Below are positions 25,107 through 32,601 of a stretch of DNA of 64,000 nt, in pieces (position 1 is the first letter of the stretch; each line of letters starts with the position of its first letter). Made by a program: the position numbers and the translations under genes. The notes under the pieces are model-generated. The model made no database searches. It was given only the letters and a program-made list of their open reading frames with translations, and was not told where the DNA came from. This DNA comes from Thioclava indica (lineage in GTDB: Bacteria > Pseudomonadota > Alphaproteobacteria > Rhodobacterales > Rhodobacteraceae), in assembly GCF_000714545.1 (NCBI RefSeq), contig NZ_AUNB01000012.1, positions 1 to 64,000 on the forward strand, written 5' to 3'.

Positions 25107-26207
25107 ATGTCGTTCAACAGCTTTGGTCACCTGTTCCGCGTCACCACTTGGGGCGAAAGCCACGGGCCTGCCCTTGGCGCGACGGTTGATGGCTGCCCGC
25201 CCGGCATCGCGATCGACGAGGCATTCATCCAGCAGTTTCTGGATCGCCGCCGTCCCGGCCAAAGCAAAGAGACCACGCAGCGCAAGGAACCTGACGCGGT
25301 GCGCATCCTGTCTGGCACGTTTGAGGGGCGCACAACTGGCACGCCGATCCAGGTGGTGATCGAGAACACCAATCAGCGATCCAAGGATTACGGCGAGATC
25401 GCGCAGCAGTTCCGCCCCGGCCATGCCGACATCACCTATCACCAGAAATACGGCGTGCGCGATTATCGCGGCGGCGGGCGTTCCAGCGCGCGCGAAACCG
25501 CGGCACGGGTGGCGGCGGGGGGCGTGGCGCAGGCCGCGCTGGCGCAACTGGTGCCCGATCTGAAAATCTACGGCTACATGGTGCAGATGGGGGCCAAGCA
25601 GATCAACCGCGCCCGCTTTGATCGCGAGCAGATCCTGCAAAACCCGTTCTTCCTTCCCGACGCACTCGCGGTTGATGAATGGGCCGATTACCTCGCCGCG
25701 ATCCGCAAGGGGCAAAATTCTGTCGGCGCCGCGATTGAGGTCGTGGCCGAGGGCTGCCCGGCCGGCCTCGGCGCGCCGGTTTACGCCAAGATGGACACCG
25801 AACTGGCCGCTGCGATGATGTCGATCAACGCCGTCAAAGGCGTTGAGATTGGCGAGGGCATGGCCGCAGCGGCGCTGACGGGCGTGGACAATGCCGATGA
25901 GATGGTGATGGGGCCCGATGGGGTGGAATACCTGTCCAACCACGCGGGCGGTATCTTGGGCGGCATCACCACCGGCCAGCCGATCACCGTGCGGTTTGCC
26001 GTTAAACCGACCAGCTCGATCCTGACGCCGCGCCGCTCGGTCAACACGCGGGGCGAAGAGGTTGAGGTGATCACCAAGGGCCGTCACGACCCTTGCGTTG
26101 GTATCCGCGCCGTGCCCGTAGCCGAGGCGATGATGGCCTGCGTAATCCTTGATCAATTGCTGATGGATCGCGGGCAAACCGGCGGCGCGCGCGGTGTAAT
26201 CGGCTAA
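25107..26207 (+). CDS. aroC: Chorismate synthase
   Basis: The 366-residue FMN-dependent enzyme makes chorismate from 5-enolpyruvylshikimate 3-phosphate, the last shared step of aromatic amino-acid synthesis. Signature 1 is [11 protein letters not shown] near residue 14, signature 2 includes [20 protein letters not shown], and signature 3 is [10 protein letters not shown]. The conserved His pair (His17 and the one in RPGHADITY) is present. The ATG follows TGAGGAGG. No other aro gene is adjacent. The preceding 237 bases (24870-25106) hold no gene that I can support. Confidence 0.97.
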   Translation: MSFNSFGHLFRVTTWGESHGPALGATVDGCPPGIAIDEAFIQQFLDRRRPGQSKETTQRKEPDAVRILSGTFEGRTTGTPIQVVIENTNQRSKDYGEIAQQFRPGHADITYHQKYGVRDYRGGGRSSARETAARVAAGGVAQAALAQLVPDLKIYGYMVQMGAKQINRARFDREQILQNPFFLPDALAVDEWADYLAAIRKGQNSVGAAIEVVAEGCPAGLGAPVYAKMDTELAAAMMSINAVKGVEIGEGMAAAALTGVDNADEMVMGPDGVEYLSNHAGGILGGITTGQPITVRFAVKPTSSILTPRRSVNTRGEEVEVITKGRHDPCVGIRAVPVAEAMMACVILDQLLMDRGQTGGARGVIG

Positions 26208-26311
26208 ACATGGCCGTTACACTGCCCTGACTCGGGACGTTTCACGATAGTGTGGAACCTTTCCGACCGTTCGCCGATTGCCTATCCAACGAGACGAGAA
26301 CAGGGACAGCC

Positions 26312-27088
26312 ATGCGCTTTTTGATCGATGTTCAGATGCATTACAGCTTTCCCTGCCCGAACACGGTCGCGCTGGCGGTCGAGGCGGCGCAAATTCCCGG
26401 GCAACGCATCAGCAACGCAACGATGAATCTCGGATATTCCGAGGTGTTTCGCATCGCTGCCGATAGCGATGTCGGGGAACGTATCTGGGCGCGGGTGCCG
26501 GGAAACGAAATGTGGTTGCAGTATCATGCAGAGATTGACGTTACGCGCGATCCCGTGTCGCTGCATGGTTTGCGCGCGATGCCCCTGCATGAGATCACAG
26601 CCGAGGCCGCGCCCTATTTGCGCCCCTCGCGCTATTGCCAGTCCGACAAGTTCATTTCTTTCGTGAACAAACGGTTTGGCCATCTGGAAGGGGGCAGCAA
26701 GGTCGCCGCCATTCGCGACTGGATCGAGTCGAATTTGTCCTATGTTCCGGGCAGTTCGGATTCCGACACCAATGTGCTTGAGACCTTCGCAGGGCGTCAG
26801 GGCGTATGTCGCGATTATGCGCATTTGCTGTGCACGATGGTGCGCGCGGCGCAAATTCCGGCGCGCGCGGTCTCGGCCTATGGGCCTGATGTGACGCCGC
26901 AGGATTTCCACGCGGTGGCCGAGGTTTGGTTGGACGGCGCTTGGCATCTTGTTGATGCGACCGGCATGTGCAGCGCTGATGCGATGGCCGTGATTGTTGT
27001 GGGCCGCGACGCCTATGACATTGCCTTCATGGAATCCCAAGCACCGGCCAATCTGATCTGGCAGACGGTCTCGGTCCAGCGCTGTTAA
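26312..27088 (+). CDS. Transglutaminase-like cysteine protease family protein
   Basis: The 258-residue soluble protein has a transglutaminase core with a full triad: Cys166 in QGVCRDYAH, His200 in FHAVAEVWLDGAW and Asp215 in HLVDATG. The N-terminal 110 residues form a beta-rich domain common in bacterial members. There is no signal peptide. In bacteria such proteins usually cut or ligate peptides rather than crosslink. This one is not part of the Anbu operon further on and lacks ATP-grasp neighbours. The ATG at 26312 follows AGGGACAG. A terminator separates it from the convergent ubiK gene. Confidence 0.9.
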   Translation: MRFLIDVQMHYSFPCPNTVALAVEAAQIPGQRISNATMNLGYSEVFRIAADSDVGERIWARVPGNEMWLQYHAEIDVTRDPVSLHGLRAMPLHEITAEAAPYLRPSRYCQSDKFISFVNKRFGHLEGGSKVAAIRDWIESNLSYVPGSSDSDTNVLETFAGRQGVCRDYAHLLCTMVRAAQIPARAVSAYGPDVTPQDFHAVAEVWLDGAWHLVDATGMCSADAMAVIVVGRDAYDIAFMESQAPANLIWQTVSVQRC

Positions 27089-27113
27089 GGCGCGCGGTGC
27101 CGTTTGGAATGTG

Positions 27114-27146
27114 AAAAAGGCCGCTCTCGACACGAGCGACCTTTTT
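27114..27146. terminator. Bidirectional terminator between convergent genes
   Basis: The arms AAAAAGGCCGCTC (27114-27126) and GAGCGACCTTTTT (27134-27146) pair with one C/A mismatch over a 7-base loop. A-run and T-run flank the stem, so it can end both the transglutaminase transcript and the ubiK transcript. Confidence 0.85.
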
Positions 27147-27167
27147 GCTTCAATCTCGCAGACCGCT

Positions 27168-27443
27168 TTACGCGTCAGGTTTGGCCTTTTTCGCGGCGGG
27201 CTTTTTCGCCCCTTCCATCGCATCAAGCCGCGCCTTAAGCGCCTCGTTTTCCTCGCGCGCTTTTTGCGCCATCGCGCGCACCGCGTCGAATTCTTCGCGG
27301 GTGACGAAATCACGATCCGCCAGCCAGCGGTCCATCCACGATTTCATCGCGGTTTCGGCCTCGTCCTTGGCACCTTGGGCCACGCCCATCGCGTTGGTCA
27401 TCAGCTTGGACATTTCGTCGAAAATCTTGTTTGGCGGTTGCAT
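27168..27443 (-). CDS. ubiK: Ubiquinone-biosynthesis accessory factor UbiK (BMFP family)
   Basis: The 91-residue helical protein has a YqiC/BMFP pattern. An amphipathic N-terminal helix (IFDEMSKLMTNAMGVAQG) precedes a trimerising coiled coil (DFVTREEFDAVRAMAQKAREENEALKARLDAME, seen in parts) and a Lys/Ala-rich tail. It is thought to support aerobic ubiquinone synthesis with UbiJ at the membrane. The ATG at 27443 has GAGGGG at the right distance, whereas the ATG two codons earlier sits on that site. It is divergent from lgt, 124 bases away. Confidence 0.88.
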   Translation of the reverse strand: MQPPNKIFDEMSKLMTNAMGVAQGAKDEAETAMKSWMDRWLADRDFVTREEFDAVRAMAQKAREENEALKARLDAMEGAKKPAAKKAKPDA

Positions 27444-27567
27444 GGGCATCCCCTCGCGTGAACGTAATCGGTTAAGGCCTATATGGGCCGCGCGAGGCCG
27501 GGGTGCAAGGTTGACTTCCCGCACGCGGCAAGGCTTTCTCGCCGCGCATCATCCCGAGGAGACCGCA

Positions 27568-28473
27568 TTGCTGCCCCTTGCCATTCCCTTTCCGCAATTC
27601 GATCCGGTCGCGTTGACCATCCCGTTCGTGGGCCTGCCGATCCGCTGGTATGCGCTGGCCTATATCACGGGGCTGGTGCTGGGCTGGCGGATCATCGTGG
27701 CGCTGATGAAGCGCCCCGGTTTGTGGCCAAACAACGCAGCCCCGATGGCACCGGGCAAGGTCGAAGACCTGCTGACGGCGGTGATTTTGGGCGTGGTGCT
27801 GGGCGGGCGTCTGGGCTTTGTGCTGTTTTATGAACCGGCGTGGTATCTCGCGCATCCACTTGATGTGCTTAAGGTCTGGCAGGGCGGCATGTCGTTTCAC
27901 GGCGGGTTTCTGGGCACGCTGGTGGCGGGTTGGTGGTTCGCGCGCCGCCATGATGTGCCTAAGCTGCAACTGGCTGATGCGATGGCTTTGGTCGCGCCAA
28001 TCGGGCTGTTTCTGGGGCGGATCGCGAATTTCATCAAGCCCGAGCTGTGGGGCCGCCCGACCGATGTGCCTTGGGGCGTGATCTTTCCGGGTGAGGCGGC
28101 GCAAACCTGTCTGGGGCTTGCCGGGCAGGTCGACGGAACCTGCGCCCGCCATCCCTCGCAATTGTATGAGGCGGGGCTCGAGGGCCTTGTTCTGGGCCTG
28201 ATCCTGTGGGGGATGATGCGCTTTGCCCGCTCGCTGAAACGCCCCGGTCTGAGCCTTGGAATTTTCCTGACGGGCTACGGCAGCGCGCGCGCGTTCGTCG
28301 AACTATTCCGCCAAGGCGATCCGCAATTCGTCACCCTTGGAAACCCCTATGGCCATGTGATCCGCTTCACCGATGGGCTAGGGCTGACGATGGGGCAGGT
28401 GCTGTCGATCCCGATGATCTTGGTCGGGCTGTTCTTTATCATCCGCGCGATGCGTGCGCCCAAGGCGCTATGA
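27568..28473 (+). CDS. lgt: Prolipoprotein diacylglyceryl transferase
   Basis: The 301-residue inner-membrane enzyme moves diacylglyceryl from phosphatidylglycerol to the lipobox cysteine of prolipoproteins. It has about seven membrane helices, the motif GGMSFHGGFLG, the signature LGRIANFIKPELWGR, and a late helix with GYGSARAFVELFRQGD. I chose the TTG at 27568 because GAGGAG precedes it by seven bases and the encoded start PLAIPFPQFDPVA matches the family. The frame is open much further upstream but without support. Its stop overlaps the next start by 4 bases (ATGA), leading an lgt-midA-pgeF operon. Confidence 0.95.
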   Translation: MLPLAIPFPQFDPVALTIPFVGLPIRWYALAYITGLVLGWRIIVALMKRPGLWPNNAAPMAPGKVEDLLTAVILGVVLGGRLGFVLFYEPAWYLAHPLDVLKVWQGGMSFHGGFLGTLVAGWWFARRHDVPKLQLADAMALVAPIGLFLGRIANFIKPELWGRPTDVPWGVIFPGEAAQTCLGLAGQVDGTCARHPSQLYEAGLEGLVLGLILWGMMRFARSLKRPGLSLGIFLTGYGSARAFVELFRQGDPQFVTLGNPYGHVIRFTDGLGLTMGQVLSIPMILVGLFFIIRAMRAPKAL

Positions 28474-29546
28474 CCCCGCTCGGGCGGCTTCTGGGGGGGC
28501 AGATCGCTGCCGAGGGCCCGATGCGGCTGGACCGCTATATGGGGGCCTGTCTGCTGCATCCCGCGCATGGCTACTACGCCACGCGCGATCCGTTCGGGAC
28601 TGCTGGCGATTTCATCACCGCGCCCGAGATCAGCCAGATGTTTGGCGAGATGATCGGGCTGGCCTTGGCGCAGGCTTGGGTCGATCAGGGGCGCCCAACG
28701 CCGTTCACGCTGGCCGAGGCCGGGCCGGGGCGCGGCACATTGATGGCCGATATGGTGCGCGCGATGCGGGCTGTTCCGGGGATGCTCGCGGCGGCGCAGA
28801 TCCATCTGATCGAAGCCTCGCAAACCCTGCGCGACATCCAGCGTCAGACATTGGCGGGGCATGAGGTGACGTGGCATGACAGCCTTGCCGCGCTGCCCGA
28901 TCAACCGGTGTTTCTGGTCGCGAATGAATTTCTCGACGCGCTGCCGATCCGGCAGTTTCAGCGTGTCGAAGCGGGTTGGTCAGAACGCCAAGTCGGGCTT
29001 GCACCAGATGGCGCGTTGCTGGCAGGCCTTGCGCCACCGACACGGCTGGCCGCGCTTGAGGGGCGCATCGGCGACACCAAACCCGGCGATGTCGTGGAAA
29101 CCTGCGCGCCTGCCGTGGCATTTGCTAGCGATCTGGGAACGCGGATCGCAGCCCATGGCGGCGCGGCAATCCTGATTGATTACGGCAATTGGCACAGCTT
29201 GGGCGATACGTTCCAAGCCCTGCGCGCCCATCAGCCCGTCGATCCCTTTGCCACCCCCGGCGAGGCCGATCTGACCGCCCATGTCGATTTCGAACCGCTC
29301 GCTCAGGCCGCCCGCGCAGCAGGGGCGCAGCCAAGCGCGATGACCGCGCAAGGCGTGCTGCTTGAACGTCTGGGGATTACCGCGCGTGCGCAAACTTTGG
29401 CGCAAGCGATGACCGGCCAAGCCCTTGAGGCCCATATCGCCGCGCATCGCCGCTTGACCCATCCGGCGGAAATGGGTCACCTATTCCAAACGCTGGCGAT
29501 TGTGCCGCAAGCTGCGGCGCTGCCGCCGGGTTTTGATGCGCCCTGA
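28470..29546 (+). CDS. Class I SAM-dependent methyltransferase, MidA/NDUFAF7 family
   Basis: The 358-residue protein matches COG1565. YMGACLLHPAHGYYAT and GDFITAPEISQMFGEMIG are near the start, the SAM-binding loop is EAGPGRGTLMADM, and VANEFLDALPI and ILIDYG follow. The mitochondrial homologue NDUFAF7 symmetrically dimethylates an arginine of a complex I subunit (NDUFS2), so a role in complex I assembly is possible here, though bacterial members are little studied. It overlaps lgt by 4 bases and precedes pgeF by 16, an arrangement I recall as frequent in alphaproteobacteria. Confidence 0.9.
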   Translation: MTPLGRLLGGQIAAEGPMRLDRYMGACLLHPAHGYYATRDPFGTAGDFITAPEISQMFGEMIGLALAQAWVDQGRPTPFTLAEAGPGRGTLMADMVRAMRAVPGMLAAAQIHLIEASQTLRDIQRQTLAGHEVTWHDSLAALPDQPVFLVANEFLDALPIRQFQRVEAGWSERQVGLAPDGALLAGLAPPTRLAALEGRIGDTKPGDVVETCAPAVAFASDLGTRIAAHGGAAILIDYGNWHSLGDTFQALRAHQPVDPFATPGEADLTAHVDFEPLAQAARAAGAQPSAMTAQGVLLERLGITARAQTLAQAMTGQALEAHIAAHRRLTHPAEMGHLFQTLAIVPQAAALPPGFDAP

Positions 29547-29562
29547 TTGGCAAGGAAATGCG

Positions 29563-30324
29563 ATGGAAACGACGCTTGAAATCCTGACAGCCCCTGCGCT
29601 GAGCGGCCTGCAGCACGGGTTTTTCACGCGAAAGGGCGGGGCGTCATCGGGCATCTTCTGGGGGCTGAATTGCGGCCCCGGTTCGTCGGATCAGGCCGAA
29701 GCCGTGCGCACCAATCGCGCCCGCGCGGCCTGTGCGCTGGGCGTGTCCCCCGATGCGCTTGTGGGCGTGCATCAAGTGCATTCGCCCGATGTGTTAACCA
29801 TTGACGCGCCACCCGAGACCCAAGCCGAGGCGGATGCGATCGTGACCGCCACGCCAGGGTTGGCAATTTCGGTGCTTACGGCTGATTGCCAGCCGGTATT
29901 GTTTGCCGATGCCAAGGCGGGGGTCATCGGTGCCGCCCATGCCGGTTGGCGCGGCGCGCTGGAGGGCGTTTTGGAAAATACGCTGGATGCGATGGAACGC
30001 CTTGGCGCACAGCGCGAGAATATCACCGCCGTGATCGGCCCTTGTATTTCGCAGCAAGCCTACGAGGTGGGCGAGGAATTCATGGAACGGTTCATCGTCG
30101 AAGACCCCGCCTATAGCCGCTTCTTTTCCGGCGGGCCGGGCGGCAAGGCGCATTTCGATTTGCCAAGTTTCAGCCTGCAGCGTCTTCGTGATGCCGGGGT
30201 CGGATCGGCTGAGTGGATCCGGCGCTGCACCTATAGCGAACCCGAGTTGTTTTTCTCGTATCGGCGCACGACCCATGCCGGTGAGGCAGATTACGGACGG
30301 TTGCTGTCTGCGATTCGTCTGTGA
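29563..30324 (+). CDS. pgeF: Peptidoglycan editing factor PgeF (YfiH/laccase-domain family)
   Basis: The 253-residue protein has the Cu-oxidase_4 fold with HGFFTRKGGASSG near the start, LVGVHQVHSPDV, TADCQPVLFAD, AAHAGWRGALEG, IGPCISQQAYEVG and a closing YRRTTHAGEADYGR. The metal-ligand His and Cys residues are present in these motifs. In E. coli PgeF removes peptidoglycan precursors in which serine replaced alanine; older annotation calls it polyphenol oxidase. The ATG at 29563 follows AAGGAAA. It is the last gene of the lgt operon. Confidence 0.93.
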   Translation: METTLEILTAPALSGLQHGFFTRKGGASSGIFWGLNCGPGSSDQAEAVRTNRARAACALGVSPDALVGVHQVHSPDVLTIDAPPETQAEADAIVTATPGLAISVLTADCQPVLFADAKAGVIGAAHAGWRGALEGVLENTLDAMERLGAQRENITAVIGPCISQQAYEVGEEFMERFIVEDPAYSRFFSGGPGGKAHFDLPSFSLQRLRDAGVGSAEWIRRCTYSEPELFFSYRRTTHAGEADYGRLLSAIRL

Positions 30325-30560
30325 TTGCGGCAAGAAAGCGGTGAATCTGCGCCTTTGAATAGCCTCACTTTGGGTGTCTCGCGGCGCAATCGCGACGAAA
30401 ACACTTGATTGCGCGGGATATTGAAACAATCGCGCTTGCCTCATTTCGCGCTCGTGCGTCGTGAAAAAACTTCTTTCGCCGCCCAAAGCTGGCCGCAAAG
30501 CCCCGCCATAAAGGATGAAACCGGAGAAACCGGAACCGCAACCTGAGGCAGGAGCACATC

Positions 30561-30722
30561 ATGAGCCGTAAAACGACCCAAAGCCGCTGGATCAAATCTG
30601 TACTACGCCAAGCCGCCGTGACAGAGGTGCAAATGCCCTTCGCCCGCGGCGCGCGTAAATCGCTGTCTGAACGCCGTAGCGAGCACGAAATTGCCCCAGC
30701 CCGCCGCGTCGCGGCGTCTTAA
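30561..30722 (+). CDS. Small basic protein, 53 aa
   Basis: An ATG with a GGAG eight bases ahead opens a 53-codon frame with no interruption. The product begins MSRKTTQSRWIKSVLRQA and continues VQMPFARGARKSLSERRS; it is strongly basic (many Arg and Lys) with one aromatic patch. I recall similar short proteins (TTQSRWIKSV..., PFARG) in Rhodobacteraceae, so I take it as a real conserved gene of unknown function. It is too short for most ORF thresholds. It may bind nucleic acid, but there is no motif to show that. A 236-base leader (30325-30560) with an 8-bp inverted repeat (GCGCAATC at 30384, GATTGCGC at 30407) precedes it. Confidence 0.65.
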   Translation: MSRKTTQSRWIKSVLRQAAVTEVQMPFARGARKSLSERRSEHEIAPARRVAAS

Positions 30723-31061
30723 GGGTTCAGAGTTTCCTTTCCGGCCTGCACGGGGTTTGTGGTGACACATCCGTGTGCGCTGTTGAGAGGAATCGGGACG
30801 AAGGCTGCCACTTTCGTCCCAAATATCCCCGCGTCCCGGCCTGCCCCGGGGCGCGGGGTGATTCGTCTTGGATTGTGGCAAGACTGTGGCCGCGCGTCCC
30901 GTGGTTTGAAACGATACGGGGATGGGTGGGTGCATTGCACGCCTGCCGGGCGACAATTTACGCTGAAATTTGACGGCTGCGCTGGGGGTGGTCATTATCC
31001 TTTGACACACTGCATCCGGTGGGGGCCGTCGCAGATGTGAACAGACCGGAAGGCTGCTCGC
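30723..31061. other. 339-base interval ahead of the Hint-domain gene
   Basis: No gene is supported here. A hairpin GGGACGAA (30795-30802) / TTCGTCCC (30813-30820) with a 10-base loop may end the transcript of the 53-aa gene, though no T-run follows. A good -35/-10 pair for the Hint gene is at 30970-30998. The rest is G-rich sequence without clear structure. Confidence 0.5.
30970..30998 (+). promoter_or_regulatory. Candidate promoter of the Hint-domain gene
   Basis: TTGACG (30970-30975) is followed by exactly 17 bases and CATTAT (30993-30998). Both boxes are close to the vegetative sigma consensus and the spacing is ideal. Transcription would begin near 31005, giving an untranslated leader of about 57 bases. 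Confidence 0.55.
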
Positions 31062-31871
31062 ATGAGGAATACCCACCGTTCGGTGGCGGGGTTGTCCCCC
31101 GCTCACACGACATCCGATTCGCATGTCTCACAGGCACCCGCGCGGGTTTTGCGCGCTACGCCACCTAGTCCCAAACGCACGCTCAAGGCGTCGGCGCTGA
31201 CGCGGCGCTACTCGACGATGTGGCTGGGCGAAGGCGGCATGATCGAAGACGAAACCCGCATCGCCCCCGCGATTCCGCTGTTTGAAGAGGCCTTCTCGGC
31301 CATGGCGCGCGGCTCTGTTCTGGCCACCGAGGAAGGCCCCGTGGCCATCGAAGATCTCGTGCCGGGCATGCGCGTGCACACCGCCGAGGGGCGCGTCGAA
31401 ACGGTCACGTGGATCGGCTCTATGACGATGTTTCCGGCGGGGGCTGAGGGGGGCGCGAAACTGATCCGAGTCGCTGCCGAGGCGTTCGGTCACGCGCGCC
31501 CGATGCCCGATCTAGTGCTGGGTCCACATGCCCGCATCGGGTTGCGCGACGCGCGCTTGCGTGGACGCATGGGGAACGAGCAGGCCTATGTGCCGATCTC
31601 GGGCTTTATCGACGGCGTCAGCGTCATCGAGGTGCAGCCAGCCTCGCCGGTTAGCGTTTATCATCTGGTTCTGGAAACCCAAGGCTCGCTGAAGGTCGGC
31701 GGGCTTGAGGTAGAAAGCTATCACCCCGGCGAGGGGGCAGAGCGGATGATCGATGCGCGCATGTTGCAGCTGTTCACCGGCGTTTTTCCGCAAATCTCGC
31801 ATTTGCGCGAGTTCGGTCGCCTCAGCCATCCGCGCCTGACCCGCTACGAGGTCGAAGACATGCTGGTCTGA
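31062..31871 (+). CDS. Hint-domain (Hedgehog/intein-like) protein with degenerate catalytic site
   Basis: The 269-residue protein has a basic, Ser/Thr-rich N-terminal region (1-50) and then a Hint-type domain. The block is MARGSVLATEEGPVAIEDLVPG (positions 81-102), with RVETVTWIG and a later DLVLGPHARIGLRDARL that normally aligns with the second conserved block. Rhodobacteraceae encode many such stand-alone Hint proteins. In most, the domain opens with Cys-Phe-x-x-Gly-Thr; here residue 80 is Ala, so the nucleophile for self-cleavage seems missing. There is no signal peptide. A strong terminator follows. Its function is unknown. Confidence 0.82.
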   Translation: MRNTHRSVAGLSPAHTTSDSHVSQAPARVLRATPPSPKRTLKASALTRRYSTMWLGEGGMIEDETRIAPAIPLFEEAFSAMARGSVLATEEGPVAIEDLVPGMRVHTAEGRVETVTWIGSMTMFPAGAEGGAKLIRVAAEAFGHARPMPDLVLGPHARIGLRDARLRGRMGNEQAYVPISGFIDGVSVIEVQPASPVSVYHLVLETQGSLKVGGLEVESYHPGEGAERMIDARMLQLFTGVFPQISHLREFGRLSHPRLTRYEVEDMLV

Positions 31872-31893
31872 CGGGGAAGCAGACCGGTATCAG

Positions 31894-31925
31894 AAAGCCG
31901 CGCGAGAGGGGACTCGCGCGGCTTT
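31894..31925 (+). terminator. Strong intrinsic terminator after the Hint-domain gene
   Basis: A perfect 13-bp stem (AAAGCCGCGCGAG at 31894-31906, CTCGCGCGGCTTT at 31913-31925) with a 6-base loop is followed by T-rich sequence TGTTTGTTTG. It starts 23 bases after the stop codon and lies between convergent genes. Confidence 0.9.
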
Positions 31926-31962
31926 TGTTTGTTTGTCGAAGGGAGTAGGATTTTTGAGTACG

Positions 31963-32601
31963 CTACTTGCTGCTCGGAAGGAGCTTGTCGCGCAAGTCCT
32001 TGACCGTATCCTGTCCTTTAGGAAGGCGATGAATCATCGCGTGGCAATTGGGACAAAGAGGAACGAGATCTTCACGCGGGTCTAGTGTGTAGCTTTCTCC
32101 GCGTGTAGCAAGCGGCACCTTATGATGAACATGGATAAAACCTGCGCCCAATTCGCCGTAACGATCAGCAAAATCAAGGCCACAAGCTTCGCAAGCAGTG
32201 CGACCACGTTTTTCGTAGAAGTAGGTCAGGCATGCCGTACGGGCCTTGGGATCGCGTTCGTATCTATTTACAACAACGCTCTGTTCTTCGCCCTCGGAAT
32301 AAGTCTGTTCTTCGGGAAAGAGGCAGCCAAATTGAACTGTTGGAGTTGAACCATCCAATTCAACGCAGTTAAATCCGAGGCCAGCTAGTTGTTCACGTAG
32401 CCTTAAGGAATTGGTGAAGTCTGTATTGATGCCAGTTGTTGCCAGTGCCCAAATCGCTTTCAAAGGCAGTGGATAGCCCGTATCTGGATGCCGGATATGC
32501 CAGTGGAAATGTTCGCCCATATGTGCAGGGCGATCACCTGCAAGATAGGCCTCCATCGCGCTCAGGATGGAGGCCCTGTCTGGTCGGCTGAGAGGGTGCA
32601 T
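31963..32601 (-). CDS. HNH endonuclease with an McrA-like N-terminal domain
   Basis: The 212-residue protein carries an HNH nuclease domain at residues 135-192. A zinc-type pair is Cys137/Cys140 (CEACG), the HH pair is His159/His160, followed by LCPNCHAMIHR with Cys183, Asn185, Cys186 and His191. The N-terminal segment YPLPLKAIWALA, then FTNSLRLREQLAGLGF, resembles the head domain that precedes the nuclease in some McrA-type modification-dependent enzymes. GC is about 50 percent over 32101-32400 by hand count, far below its neighbours, pointing to recent transfer. Its ATG overlaps the pepF stop by one base, so it rides on that transcript. Confidence 0.85.
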   Translation of the reverse strand: MHPLSRPDRASILSAMEAYLAGDRPAHMGEHFHWHIRHPDTGYPLPLKAIWALATTGINTDFTNSLRLREQLAGLGFNCVELDGSTPTVQFGCLFPEEQTYSEGEEQSVVVNRYERDPKARTACLTYFYEKRGRTACEACGLDFADRYGELGAGFIHVHHKVPLATRGESYTLDPREDLVPLCPNCHAMIHRLPKGQDTVKDLRDKLLPSSK

